A DNA stretch of 46,363 bases from Clostridia bacterium (GCA_017622555.1 JAGAQV010000010.1:1-46363), one strand, 5' to 3'; counted from the stretch's first letter, positions 23,772-32,909 are shown. Notes: a model not told the origin generated them from the letters alone. Program-made: numbers and translations.

Positions 23772-24583
23772 ATTTTTCCCTCCAAATTAAATAGTTTAAT
23801 TGCATTCATATTTAGTATACTACTAATTTCATTTTTTTCAAGTGGTAACGACAAAAAATATTCCATTTCACTAGTCGGTGACCACATTGGATAATCGGTA
23901 CCAAAAAGAACCTTATCCGCACCGTATTTTTTTATAATTTTATAAGCGGTTTCTTTAGAAATCCACGGAAAGCTTGATGAACAGTCAACGTAAAAATTAG
24001 GTATGCCCGAATAAACCTCGGCTGCTTCTTCCCAAATGGACCAACCGCCAAAATGTGCGCCTATTATAGTTAGGTTTTTATAAATTTCCAAAATTGGAAG
24101 TAATCGGTTTGGGTTTGAATAATCGTAACGGTTATCCCCTGTGTGCATTAAAATTTTAAGCCCTTGCTTTTCACATTCCTCATAAATTTTAAGGCAACGA
24201 TAATCGTCTATTTTAAACGCCTGAATGTCAGGGTGAAGCTTAACACCCAAAAGGCCAAGCTCCATTAAATGCTCAATATCACCCTTAATATCATCACTAT
24301 CGGGATGTAAAGTTCCAAGTCCTGTCATTTTACCGCTGGCGGATTTAACTGACTGAGCAATAAATTCGTTAATACTTTTTACTTGCTTTGGGGTTGTTGC
24401 AACCGACTGCACAATAAAATGGTCTATCCCTGCCTTTTCGCCTTCGTCTAGCAAATCGCTTACCGTACCCTTACAAAAGGACTGACATTCATAAAAATTG
24501 TCAGTCCCTTTAACAGCACGTTCGGCAATTTTTTCGGGATAAATGTGACAGTGTGCGTCAACAACCTTTATTCCGTTTACCAT
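23768..24583 (-). CDS. Amidohydrolase_2-family metal-dependent hydrolase
   Basis: 271 residues. Metal-site motifs of the family are visible in order: DAHCHIYP at the N-terminus, GVKLHPD, MHTGDNRYD, GAHFGG and FGTDYPMW. Members are hydrolases or decarboxylases acting on small organic substrates; the exact substrate cannot be read. It is placed between the fused TIM-barrel/AMP-ligase gene (15 bases upstream) and metY (4-base overlap), which implies co-regulation and possibly a shared pathway. Confidence 0.85.
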   Translation of the reverse strand: MVNGIKVVDAHCHIYPEKIAERAVKGTDNFYECQSFCKGTVSDLLDEGEKAGIDHFIVQSVATTPKQVKSINEFIAQSVKSASGKMTGLGTLHPDSDDIKGDIEHLMELGLLGVKLHPDIQAFKIDDYRCLKIYEECEKQGLKILMHTGDNRYDYSNPNRLLPILEIYKNLTIIGAHFGGWSIWEEAAEVYSGIPNFYVDCSSSFPWISKETAYKIIKKYGADKVLFGTDYPMWSPTSEMEYFLSLPLEKNEISSILNMNAIKLFNLEGKI

Positions 24584-24598
24584 TTTTAAAAAATCACC

Positions 24599-27085
24599 TT
24601 AAAGTCCTAATTTTTTAACAGCGTTTTCACGCATCTTATATTTAAGAATTTTACCTGCGGCATTCATTGGGAATGAATCCACAAAGTCGTAATAACGGGG
24701 CACCTTATGCCTTGCCATATGGTCAGCAATATACTGGCGCATTTCGTCTTCACGCATTTGCTCGCCTTCCTTAAGGATAATGCAAGCCATAATCTCTTCG
24801 CCGTATTTTTCGTCCGGCACACCAATAACCTGAACGTCGCTTACCTTTGGACAGGTGTAAATAAATTCCTCAATTTCCTTAGGGTAAATATTTTCACCGC
24901 CTCTGATTATCATATCCTTAAGACGACCTGTTATGCGGTAATTGCCGTCATCATCCTTACAAGCAAGGTCACCTGTGTGAAGCCAGCCTTCCTTGTCAAT
25001 TGTTTCAGCCGTAGCCTTAGGCATCTTATAATAGCCCTTCATAATGTTGTATCCACGGGCAACAAATTCGCCGTTAACACCGTTCGGACAATCCTCCCCT
25101 GTTTCAGGGTTAATAATTTTACATTCAACGTTTGCAAATGCGCTACCAACTGTTTCGGTACGAACAGTTAAGTTGTCGTAATAACGGCTCATTGTACAAC
25201 CCGGTGCGGCTTCGGTCTGACCGTATACAGACACAATTTCCTTCATATTCATAACTTCGGTTGCGCGCTTCATAAGATCAGCAGGACAGTTCGAGCCTGC
25301 CATAATGCCTACACGCATATATGAAAAGTCGGTCTTTTCAAAATCGGGGTGCTCCATCATAGCAATAAACATTGTAGGAACGCCGTTGAAGGTTGTGATA
25401 TGTTCTTGGTTTACACAAGCCAAAGCCGACTTTGGTGAGAAATAAGGAAGCGGACACATTGTAGCGCCGTGTGTCATTGCAGCAGTCATAGAAAGCACCA
25501 TACCGAAGCAATGGAACATAGGCACCTGAATCATCATTCTATCAGCGGTTGAAAGCTCCATTTGGTCGCCGATAAACTTACCGTTGTTTACAACGTTATA
25601 ATGGGTAAGCATAACACCCTTAGGAAAGCCTGTCGTACCCGATGTGTATTGCATATTACAAACATCGTCCTTATCCACCTTAGCAGCCATACGGTACACT
25701 TCAGAAAGCTGAACCTGACCTGCGCGCTCCAGAGCCTCACCCCAAGTAAGACAGCCCTTTTGCTTAAAGCCAACGGTAATTGCGTTTCTAAGGAAAGGCA
25801 AACGCTTACTGTGAAGCGGCTCACCCGGCTTTGTGTTTTCAAGCTCGGGACACAATTCTGCAATAATTTCACCGTATTTACAGTCCTTAGCGCCCTCGGT
25901 CATAATAAGGGTGTGTGTGTCGGACTGGCGGAGAAGATATTCAATCTCATGTATTTTATATGCAGTATTAACTGTAACAAGAACTGCGCCGATTTTAACA
26001 GTTGCCCAGAAAGCAATATACCACTGGGGTACGTTAGATGCCCAAACAGCAACGTGTGTACCTGCTTTAACACCCATAGAAATTAAAGCACGGGCAAATT
26101 CGTCAACGTCGTCACGGAATTCACTGTAGGTACGGGTATAATCAAGTGTTGTGTATTTAAAGGCATACTGGTCGGGAAATTCTTCAACAATACGGTCAAG
26201 CATTTGTGAAAAGGTTAAGTCAATAAGGCGGTCCTTTTCCCAAACGTAAACACCGGTATGCGCACGGTTATAGTAAAGCGAATTATCACTTTTTGAGGTA
26301 TCGCTAAACTGCTTCATAAAAGCAACATACTGCGAGAAGATAATTTCCATATCGTCAATTTCTTCACACCACTCGGGTACCCACTCAAGCGAGATAAAAC
26401 CGTCGAAGTTAACCGAACGAAGAGCCAAAACCATTTCCTTAATAGGCATTTCACCCTCGCCCATAAGACAAAATTCTACGCCGTCGTCAGTTTTAACGGC
26501 ATCCTTAAGGTGTACCTGCTTAACATAGGCGCCAAGGTTTTTAATAGTGGTTTCGGCATCCTCACCGTTGTAAAAATAAGGTGCATGCATATCCCATAAA
26601 GCTGCAAGGCTATCGTCGGCAAAGCTGTCAAGCAAATCACGAAGAATAGCAGTATTTGCAAACACGCCCGAGGTTTCTAAAAGCAATACCTTACCCTTTT
26701 GCTGTGCAACAGGTAAAACCTCACTTATTACCGAATTTATATATTCAATATCATCATAGCCATAGGCCTTAACACGAATATAAGGTATGTTAAGGTCAGC
26801 TGCAATTGAAGCACAAGCAGTAATTTCCTTTATTGTTTCTTCCTTTTTAGAAGCATCAGCCAAATTGCAAATACTGTCAATACAAGGAATTGAAAGCTTC
26901 TTTTCGTAAAGCTTTCTTACTGTCTTGGGTGTTGAGGTTTTGGTAAAAGCGCCGTCACGGTCGGTGAAAAGCTCGTTATGAATATTGTGAAGCTCAATAC
27001 CTTGAAATTTAAGCTCTGTAGCAATATCACAAAATTCATCAAAAGTGCGGCCATGCCAGCCCTTTGTTGAAAAAGATAATTTCAT
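24599..27085 (-). CDS. Fusion: sugar-phosphate isomerase/epimerase-like TIM barrel plus acyl-CoA synthetase
   Basis: 828 residues. Residues 1 to about 262 form a xylose-isomerase-like TIM barrel (STKGWHGRTFDEFCDIA; LLLETSG; WDMHAPY; VHLKDA; FISLEWVPEW), with the acidic and histidine metal ligands of that fold apparently present. From about 280 to the end is an ANL-family adenylating enzyme: YTSGTTGFPKGVMLTHYN P-loop, YGQTEAAPG, TGDLACKDDDGN, GRLKDMIIRGGENIYP and the final PMNAAGKILKYKMR lysine. The AMP-ligase half looks like a medium-chain acyl-CoA synthetase. Such a single-chain fusion is unusual. GAGGAGG precedes the start, six bases after the LeuA-like gene. Confidence 0.88.
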   Translation of the reverse strand: MKLSFSTKGWHGRTFDEFCDIATELKFQGIELHNIHNELFTDRDGAFTKTSTPKTVRKLYEKKLSIPCIDSICNLADASKKEETIKEITACASIAADLNIPYIRVKAYGYDDIEYINSVISEVLPVAQQKGKVLLLETSGVFANTAILRDLLDSFADDSLAALWDMHAPYFYNGEDAETTIKNLGAYVKQVHLKDAVKTDDGVEFCLMGEGEMPIKEMVLALRSVNFDGFISLEWVPEWCEEIDDMEIIFSQYVAFMKQFSDTSKSDNSLYYNRAHTGVYVWEKDRLIDLTFSQMLDRIVEEFPDQYAFKYTTLDYTRTYSEFRDDVDEFARALISMGVKAGTHVAVWASNVPQWYIAFWATVKIGAVLVTVNTAYKIHEIEYLLRQSDTHTLIMTEGAKDCKYGEIIAELCPELENTKPGEPLHSKRLPFLRNAITVGFKQKGCLTWGEALERAGQVQLSEVYRMAAKVDKDDVCNMQYTSGTTGFPKGVMLTHYNVVNNGKFIGDQMELSTADRMMIQVPMFHCFGMVLSMTAAMTHGATMCPLPYFSPKSALACVNQEHITTFNGVPTMFIAMMEHPDFEKTDFSYMRVGIMAGSNCPADLMKRATEVMNMKEIVSVYGQTEAAPGCTMSRYYDNLTVRTETVGSAFANVECKIINPETGEDCPNGVNGEFVARGYNIMKGYYKMPKATAETIDKEGWLHTGDLACKDDDGNYRITGRLKDMIIRGGENIYPKEIEEFIYTCPKVSDVQVIGVPDEKYGEEIMACIILKEGEQMREDEMRQYIADHMARHKVPRYYDFVDSFPMNAAGKILKYKMRENAVKKLGL

Positions 27086-27091
27086 AGTTTA

Positions 27092-28444
27092 TTATGCCTC
27101 CTCGTAAACAATTTTGTTTACAGCATTTATATAAGCCTTAATAGCGGCTGCAATAATGTCGGTCGAGATACCATTGCCCGAATAAAGCTTGCCGTTTACA
27201 CGAAGCTTAACAACAGCCTGACCAATAGCCCCCTTGCCTTCAGTAACCGACTGAATTTGAAAATCATCAAGCTCATAATGACAACCGATAATTTGTTCAA
27301 TTGCATGGAAGGCGGCATCAATAGGACCGTCGCCTGTGCTTATGCCCTGCTTTTGTTCACCCTTTACGTCCATTGTAATTTGAGCAGATGCAGTAATAAT
27401 ATTACCACTGTTTACAACAAAGTTTACTAGCTTAAATGTAGGCTCAACCTGAAGCGCAACAGTAGCAACAATAGCATCAAGCTCTTTAGAAGTAACCTTG
27501 CGGTTAGCAGCGACACGCAAAAATTCCTCGTAAACCTTCATAGCATCATCATCCGACAAATCATATCCAAGTCGCATAATGGTGTCCAAAACGGTTTGCT
27601 TATCGTCGTTTTGGTCAAGTGACAATTCTTCCTCAAAATCACCTGTTTTAACAGCAACCTTGGCCGATTTTGTATTGCCCATTATCCAATTAATTTGGTT
27701 TATAATGCGGTTAAGCTCGGTATATTTAATGCCCGATTCAAAGCCAAAGCTGTTACCGCAGTTTTTGATTACACCTGCAAAGGTTTCAAGCGAAATTTCA
27801 TTAGAAACAGCGGTTTTAACGGTATTAGCGCCACTTTTAACCGCCATAACAGCGTTTGCAACTGCAAGGCCGTTTTTGTTTTCACAAGCAACACCGTCAA
27901 CCGCAAGCTCTTTTACAAATGCGCCAAATTCATCGGGCATCATTTCAGCAGCGGTATCACAAACTGTAACAACTGTTGCGCCTGCATTACGTGCTGTAGC
28001 AATTGCTTCTTTTAAAAAGTCAAATTCAGCACGGGTAGCGTCAATAGCAACAAATTCAACATCATCTTTTTTTGTTTTAGCATAAGACACAAGGTCATTT
28101 ATCATAATAAGCATTTTGTCGGGCTTTTTATGACAGCTGTATTCCATTCCAACAACCGAAACGGGAAGCTCAATTCTAATTCTGCCCTTATTAGCAGTAG
28201 CTAAGGCGGCTGCCACGTCGTCAATGCCCTGCTTTGTGGGTACTGCCGCAACTGAAATGACACCGTTTTTAACAAAATATGCCATTGTTTTAACAAGCAA
28301 AGCGTCGGTCTTAACGTTCTCCATTTCGTGTATTTCAATTGCTGATACACCTAGCTTTTCAAGCTGGCGTGCAATTTCAATTTTTTCCTTAAAGCTAAAG
28401 CGGTCCTTAATTGATAATGTTCTGTCAGCAATTTTGATGTTCAT
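27092..28444 (-). CDS. LeuA/homocitrate-synthase-like protein lacking catalytic metal ligands
   Basis: 450 residues, HMGL-like TIM barrel (about 1-270), linker and a complete LeuA regulatory domain (about 330-447, with STGDGPIDAAFHAIEQI and GISTDIIAAAIKAYI). In true isopropylmalate synthases the start reads DTTLRDGEQ and a later strand HxHND. Here these are DRTLSIKDR and CENKNG, so the catalytic arginine, the metal aspartate and both histidines are gone. The leucine-sensing end is intact. It is the first gene after the T-box. It may be a regulatory or newly specialised paralogue; aldol condensation by the usual mechanism is unlikely. Confidence 0.85.
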   Translation of the reverse strand: MNIKIADRTLSIKDRFSFKEKIEIARQLEKLGVSAIEIHEMENVKTDALLVKTMAYFVKNGVISVAAVPTKQGIDDVAAALATANKGRIRIELPVSVVGMEYSCHKKPDKMLIMINDLVSYAKTKKDDVEFVAIDATRAEFDFLKEAIATARNAGATVVTVCDTAAEMMPDEFGAFVKELAVDGVACENKNGLAVANAVMAVKSGANTVKTAVSNEISLETFAGVIKNCGNSFGFESGIKYTELNRIINQINWIMGNTKSAKVAVKTGDFEEELSLDQNDDKQTVLDTIMRLGYDLSDDDAMKVYEEFLRVAANRKVTSKELDAIVATVALQVEPTFKLVNFVVNSGNIITASAQITMDVKGEQKQGISTGDGPIDAAFHAIEQIIGCHYELDDFQIQSVTEGKGAIGQAVVKLRVNGKLYSGNGISTDIIAAAIKAYINAVNKIVYEEA

Positions 28445-28464
28445 AATAGATCCCTCTCAAAATA

Positions 28465-28741
28465 AAATTAAAAAAGCCCTGAGATTGCATAATGCAATCT
28501 CAGGGACGAAAATTTTCGCGGTACCACCCTGATTACCGTTATATAAAAACGGTCACTCAAACAAAGCTCCAACAAGCTTTTTGCCTTGGTAACGGGGCAA
28601 GCCGTAACAGCTTACTGTTGTTTCAGCTGTTCTGCTCGGGAACGAGACTTGACATTTCTTACCGTACCGCACTTTCACCAAAACGGCGGCTCTCTTAACG
28701 GGTGGGAAAAGCAATAATTCCGTCAACGCATTTAAGAATAT
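28465..28741 (-). promoter_or_regulatory. T-box riboswitch (probably leucine)
   Basis: Read on the minus strand the leader has the canonical features: AGAGAG and GGTGAAA in Stem I, the T-box AGGGTGGTACCGCG (28529-28516) and a final terminator CCCTGAGATTGCAT/ATGCAATCTCAGGG followed by CTTTTTT (about 28503-28465). The likely specifier is CTC (in AAGTCTCGTTCCCGAG), set ahead of a purine and CCGAG as in other leader RNAs, giving leucine. An ATG a few bases upstream is a weaker alternative (methionine). The first regulated gene is LeuA-like. Confidence 0.9.
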
Positions 28742-28747
28742 GGAAAG

Positions 28748-28776
28748 ATTATACCACCGCAAAACGCCTTTGTCAA
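28748..28776 (-). promoter_or_regulatory. Consensus promoter of the T-box operon
   Basis: Minus strand: TTGACA at 28776-28771, a 17-base spacer and TATAAT at 28753-28748, both perfect. Transcription starts near 28741. Confidence 0.88.
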
Positions 28777-28802
28777 GCGTTTCTAAGCAATTTTTGAAAA
28801 AA

Positions 28803-29063
28803 TTATTCGATTTCTTCCTTTAATTTTTTCAGCTTCTCAATGCATTCCACACATACGCTGTAGCCATTATAATTAACGATTTCTTCAAGTGTGTCACAAA
28901 AAAAACAAGCAGGCTTATATTTGCGCAAAACAATGCTGTCGCCATCCATAAAAATTTCAAGACTGTCAACGTCACTTTTAATATTCAACTGGTTGCGAAT
29001 TTCCTTTGGAATTACTACACGACCCATTTTATCAACGTCACGAATTATACCTGTGGATTTCAT
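28803..29063 (-). CDS. AbrB/SpoVT-type transition regulator with a zinc knuckle
   Basis: 86 residues. The N-terminal swapped-hairpin AbrB domain is typical (GIIRDVDKMGRVVIPKEIR, then IFMDGDSIVLRKY). The C-terminal part has a four-cysteine knuckle, C53/C56 (CFFC) and C71/C74 (CVEC), and a charged helix. AbrB proteins bind AT-rich promoters during growth and repress stationary-phase genes. Start ATG 29063 has AGAGGTG upstream. It lies upstream of the T-box operon on the same strand but separate from it. Confidence 0.9.
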   Translation of the reverse strand: MKSTGIIRDVDKMGRVVIPKEIRNQLNIKSDVDSLEIFMDGDSIVLRKYKPACFFCDTLEEIVNYNGYSVCVECIEKLKKLKEEIE

Positions 29064-29127
29064 TTTTCAGCACCTCTTATTAAAAAAGCTTAACATTATT
29101 ATACCACAAATGTCAAAAAATGTCAAA

Positions 29128-29784
29128 TTACCAGTTTATTGGCTGTTGACCACTTTTAGTAAGGATTTCATTTGCCTTCGAAAAATGCTTACAGCCAAAA
29201 AAGCCTCTATATGCCGAAAGCGGACTTGGGTGTACAGTTATAAGCTTTTTATGTATAGGATTTGTAATTATTTCAGCCTTTTTTTCGGCAGGCTTGCCCC
29301 ACAGCAAAAACACAACGGGGGTTTGCTTATTATTAAGCTCACTTATAATTCTGTCGGTAAATTGCTCCCATCCCATATCCTTGTGGCTTTGGGGCTGACC
29401 TTCCCTAACCGTCAGCACATTGTTAAGCATTAAAACGCCTTGACGTGCCCAATAGGTTAGGTCACCGTTTAATACAAACCTGCGACCCACGTCGCTTTCA
29501 AGCTCTTTATAAATGTTAACAAGCGACGGAGGAAGCTTAACCCCTTCCCTTACAGAAAAGCAAAGCCCGTGCGCTTGGCCAAAGCCGTGATATGGGTCTT
29601 GCCCGATAATTACCACCCTTGTTTCTGAAAAGGATGTATATTTAAGGGCGTTAAAAACCTCACGCTTAGGCGGATATACGGTATGTTCGTCATAATCCTG
29701 CTTTAAAAAAGCAAAAAGCCCCTGTAAATAGGGCTTTTGCCATTCGTCCTTTAAAATTTCGTCCCAATCGTTTTGAAATTTCAC
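29128..29784 (-). CDS. ung: Uracil-DNA glycosylase
   Basis: Start taken at GTG 29784 (VKFQNDWDEI), overlapping the stop of the upstream gene (GTGA) with GGAG eight bases upstream; a longer frame from 29856 lies inside that gene. 219 codons including stop, the usual family length. The catalytic aspartate is in GQDPYHG, and the uracil-binding and histidine loop is HPSPLSAYRG. It removes uracil from DNA. It is coupled to an XRE-membrane regulator gene. Confidence 0.95.
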   Translation of the reverse strand: MKFQNDWDEILKDEWQKPYLQGLFAFLKQDYDEHTVYPPKREVFNALKYTSFSETRVVIIGQDPYHGFGQAHGLCFSVREGVKLPPSLVNIYKELESDVGRRFVLNGDLTYWARQGVLMLNNVLTVREGQPQSHKDMGWEQFTDRIISELNNKQTPVVFLLWGKPAEKKAEIITNPIHKKLITVHPSPLSAYRGFFGCKHFSKANEILTKSGQQPINW

Positions 29785-30359
29785 GACTTTTTCTCCATCC
29801 TTGACCAAATAATTACCGCAATTTGAAGCGGAATACCTATAAGTAATATTTTCCAAATATTAAAGGTTAAAAACTGCAGTACAAAACACAACAAAAGTGA
29901 CCACATAAGCAAGGAAATTAACACGTAAAGTCCCTTATGCTTGTGCCAAATGCAGTCAAAAATTAATGCCACAAGAAAAGATGCAGGTGTTGCCCAAGCA
30001 AAAATCATCCACTGACTTGTGCTTGTAATGATATCAAACAACACAAACAGCAAAAGCGCAACAAACCAAATTGCAAGCACCGCCAAATTAGTAATACTTA
30101 AATAAATACGCTTGCGGTCATCATTTTTAATTGGTTGCGGGGCAGCTGTTTCATCGCCTATTATAAAGTCAAGACTAACCCCGTAAAGCTTACTGATTTT
30201 ATAAAAAACCTCAACCGACGGGAGTGATTCCCCCTTTTCCCATTTAGAAATTGCCTTGTCGGAATAATTTAGTTTTTCAGCCAGCTCTGCTTGGGTAAGC
30301 TTGCTTTTTTTACGAAGATATAAAAGTTTTTTCCCAATTGTTATATTTAAATTTTCCAT
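29781..30359 (-). CDS. XRE-family regulator with a C-terminal membrane domain
   Basis: 192 residues. An N-terminal helix-turn-helix (KLTQAELAEKLNYSDKAISKWEKGE) is followed by four hydrophobic segments from about 88 to 187 with short loops. The soluble regulator is thus tied to the membrane, a layout common in Firmicutes for stress or signal-dependent regulators; the signal is unknown. It is co-transcribed and coupled with ung. The upstream region contains no obvious operator. Confidence 0.85.
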   Translation of the reverse strand: MENLNITIGKKLLYLRKKSKLTQAELAEKLNYSDKAISKWEKGESLPSVEVFYKISKLYGVSLDFIIGDETAAPQPIKNDDRKRIYLSITNLAVLAIWFVALLLFVLFDIITSTSQWMIFAWATPASFLVALIFDCIWHKHKGLYVLISLLMWSLLLCFVLQFLTFNIWKILLIGIPLQIAVIIWSRMEKKS

Positions 30360-30438
30360 AAATTAATTATACCATTTAAAAGCATTTTAGTCAATAAAAT
30401 GAAAAAAATAGTCAATATTAAAAAGTAGGAGTGATTTT

Positions 30439-30639
30439 TTGAAAATTATACAATGCGCCGAAATTTGCCGTTTTCAAAACGATGGATACTGCTCACTTGA
30501 AAGCTGCACAAACATAAATTCCGTAAAGCACCCTTGTCCTTATTATATTCCAAAATTAGCTGAGGGCAGCAATGGCCTGCTTGAGATTACTGACACCGAC
30601 AAGCTCCATGCCGACAGGACAATCGGTAACTTGTTTTAA
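30439..30639 (+). CDS. Small cysteine-rich protein
   Basis: 66 residues starting at TTG 30439, with AGGAGTG upstream. Cysteines at 6, 10, 18, 23 and 33 (CAEIC, GYCSLESC, HPCPYY) suggest a small metal-binding or disulfide domain, then an acidic-polar tail. The 3' end overlaps the 3' end of radA on the other strand (30556-30639), which weakens the case for the last third. I do not know a name for the family; the good ribosome-binding site and cysteine spacing argue that it is real. Confidence 0.6.
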   Translation: MKIIQCAEICRFQNDGYCSLESCTNINSVKHPCPYYIPKLAEGSNGLLEITDTDKLHADRTIGNLF

Positions 30640-31920
30640 CGAGGCTTTAGGTAAAATGCATTTTGTAAAGCCAAGTCGGGCAGCCTCGTTAACCCTATAT
30701 GCCGCACGTGCAACCGACCGCACCTCGCCCGAAAGACCAATTTCACCAAATGCTACGGTTTTTTCATCAATTGGCACGTCACGAATACCCGACACAAGCG
30801 ATAAAGCAACCGCTAAATCAGCTGCAGGTTCGTCAACACGCATACCGCCCACAATATTAAGGTAAGCATCTAAATTAGAAAAATAAAGACCTAAACGTTT
30901 TTCTAAAACCGCTAAAATAAGGCTTAAACGATTATAATCAAAGCCTGTTGAGGTACGCCTTGGGTTACCAAAACCGGTTGTGGTGACAAGCGCCTGCACT
31001 TCGGATAAAATTGGGCGTGTACCCTCAATAACACAGGTAATACAGGTGCCCGAAACATTGGTCATACGGCCCGTTAGCAAATGTGCCGACGGATTTTTAA
31101 CCTCACACAGTCCATTATCCCGCATTTCAAAAACGCCAATTTCGTTAGTAGAGCCAAAACGGTTTTTAATTGCCCTTAAAATACGGTAAGACTGGTTTCT
31201 TTCACCTTCAAAATAAAGCACGGTATCAACAATATGTTCCATAACCTTAGGACCCGCAATATCGCCGCCTTTATTAACGTGTCCTACAATGAATATGGGG
31301 ATTTCGAGGCTTTTGCCTGTGCGCAAAAACATATTTGTACATTCACGCACCTGAACAATACTGCCAGCTGACGATGAAATTTCGCCTATTGTCATGGTTT
31401 GAATAGAATCTATCATAACAATATCAGGTTTCGCCGAATTTATATATTCACAAATAGCCTGAGCATCGGTAGCGGTCATTATTTTTACGTTATTACCGCA
31501 AACGCCCAAACGTTCAGAGCGCATTTTAATTTGTGTTGCAGATTCCTCGCCCGATACGTAAAGCACTTCCATTTTATCCTGCAGTGCTCTGCACATTTGC
31601 AAAAGAATTGTAGATTTACCAATACCGGGGTCACCGCTTAACAGCACAACCGAGCCTTTGACAATACCGCCGCCAAGCACACGGTCAAGCTCATGTATAT
31701 TGGTTTTAAATCGTACCTCTTTATCAGTATCAATTTCACTTAGGGTTTGCGCAAAGGCCTGACTTTGATACACCGCCGATGCGGCACGTGAAGTAGTAAT
31801 ATCCGCACGGATATCCTCCTGCAAGGTACCCCAATTATTACAGGACGGGCATTTACCCATCCATTTTGCAGTTTCATACCCACATTCACTACATACGTAA
31901 ACAACCTTTGTTTTTGCCAT
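30556..31920 (-). CDS. radA: DNA repair protein RadA
   Basis: 454 residues, the standard length. N-terminal four-cysteine zinc finger (CSECGYETAKWMGKCPSC), RecA-like core with Walker A GDPGIGKST, the RadA-specific KNRFG motif, and a C-terminal Lon-protease-like domain (about 350-450). It promotes branch migration in recombination. Its ribosome-binding site AAGGAG is in the last codons of cwlD and the genes are separated by one base, so it is co-transcribed with cwlD. Confidence 0.96.
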   Translation of the reverse strand: MAKTKVVYVCSECGYETAKWMGKCPSCNNWGTLQEDIRADITTSRAASAVYQSQAFAQTLSEIDTDKEVRFKTNIHELDRVLGGGIVKGSVVLLSGDPGIGKSTILLQMCRALQDKMEVLYVSGEESATQIKMRSERLGVCGNNVKIMTATDAQAICEYINSAKPDIVMIDSIQTMTIGEISSSAGSIVQVRECTNMFLRTGKSLEIPIFIVGHVNKGGDIAGPKVMEHIVDTVLYFEGERNQSYRILRAIKNRFGSTNEIGVFEMRDNGLCEVKNPSAHLLTGRMTNVSGTCITCVIEGTRPILSEVQALVTTTGFGNPRRTSTGFDYNRLSLILAVLEKRLGLYFSNLDAYLNIVGGMRVDEPAADLAVALSLVSGIRDVPIDEKTVAFGEIGLSGEVRSVARAAYRVNEAARLGFTKCILPKASLKQVTDCPVGMELVGVSNLKQAIAALS

Positions 31921-31921
31921 T

Positions 31922-32611
31922 TTATGACTCCTTAAAATATTGTAAAATTCCGTCTGTTATACAAAAAGCCAATTTTTGCTGATATGTGCTATCCTTTAAC
32001 CGTAATAGCTCGGCTTCATTACTTAAAAAACCGCATTCCACCAAAACCGCAGGCACAACTGCATTATAAAGCAAATATGTGCTGCTTGTGGCTTGCTTAT
32101 TAACCCGTTTGTTTTCAATTTGCAAATTTTTAATTATTGATTTTTGAATTGTGTCACCAAGCGCTTTCGCTGCTTCGCCCTTACTGTAAAACACCTGTGA
32201 CCCCTTCGCCGCCGAGGTGGTAAACTTGTTTAGGTGAATACTTACAAAAACACTTTCGGGGTTATTTTTCATTAAATTTAAGCGGTTTTCCAAATCCTCG
32301 CGCTTGATAAATGTATCACCGTTACAAGTGTGGGTGTCACTTTCTCTTGTCATTATAACCTCAAACCCATAAAGTTTCAAGAATTTAGCAGTTTGCAAAG
32401 CAATTTTTAAATTGATATCCTTTTCCACCGTTCCGTCAGCCGCTACCGCGCCGCCGTCTTCTCCCCCGTGGCCTGCATCAATAATAACAGTTTTTGTGGG
32501 ATATATATGGGACGCAACCGCCACGTTGGGTGAAACACCAACGTCCGCAACGTAAATTACCGCACAAACCATAAACAGCGCCAAAAGCACAATAAGTCGT
32601 TTTTTTAGCAC
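31922..32611 (-). CDS. cwlD: N-acetylmuramoyl-L-alanine amidase, CwlD type
   Basis: 229 residues starting at GTG 32611 after GAGGGGTGA. One N-terminal membrane segment (about 5-22) is followed by an Amidase_3 domain: zinc ligands in DAGHGGEDGG, SIHLNKF, and catalytic glutamate in VECGFLSN. The length and short signal anchor fit CwlD, which prepares muramic-delta-lactam in spore cortex. It could be another Amidase_3 protein, but the sporulation setting fits. Confidence 0.82.
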   Translation of the reverse strand: MLKKRLIVLLALFMVCAVIYVADVGVSPNVAVASHIYPTKTVIIDAGHGGEDGGAVAADGTVEKDINLKIALQTAKFLKLYGFEVIMTRESDTHTCNGDTFIKREDLENRLNLMKNNPESVFVSIHLNKFTTSAAKGSQVFYSKGEAAKALGDTIQKSIIKNLQIENKRVNKQATSSTYLLYNAVVPAVLVECGFLSNEAELLRLKDSTYQQKLAFCITDGILQYFKES

Positions 32612-32687
32612 AGTATCACCCCTCGAAAAAACACTTTACTTAAAATTATGTTTTTATGTTCGGGTATAGAACAAGGGCGATAAATAT

Positions 32688-32723
32688 AAAAGCACCCGAC
32701 GCTTTAAGAGGTCGGGTGTTTTT
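32688..32723. terminator. Hairpin terminator upstream of cwlD
   Basis: CACCCGAC (32693-32700) pairs with GTCGGGTG (32711-32718), with A-run and T-run on the outside. It works in either direction and would stop leftward transcription from the remnant genes. Confidence 0.75.
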
Positions 32724-32732
32724 ATCAAATAT

Positions 32733-32909
32733 TTAATTGCACTCTTCAAATATAGCGGCAACCTTACACGCCCGTTCATAAGCTTTACAAAGATATTCTT
32801 CTATTGGCATATTCATATAACGGTCGTTTTCGTGCCTGTTTGGTTTAGATTTGCGAGTTAATTCAAATGTAAGTATTTCATTATAACCGCATTTTGCAAG
32901 CCGTTGCAT
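32733..32909 (-). pseudogene. C-terminal remnant of a sugar-phosphate isomerase/epimerase
   Basis: 58 codons read leftward with no ribosome-binding site. The translation (GYNEILTFELTRKSKPNRH..., then MPIEEYLCKAYERACKVAAIF) looks like the last barrel strand and closing helix of xylose-isomerase-like TIM-barrel proteins. Upstream codons are missing; the sequence breaks at about 32910 where a different gene end begins on the other strand. Confidence 0.55.

Noticed and set aside
28553-28762. ORF of 69 codons on the minus strand upstream of the LeuA-like gene
   Set aside because: It coincides with the T-box riboswitch.
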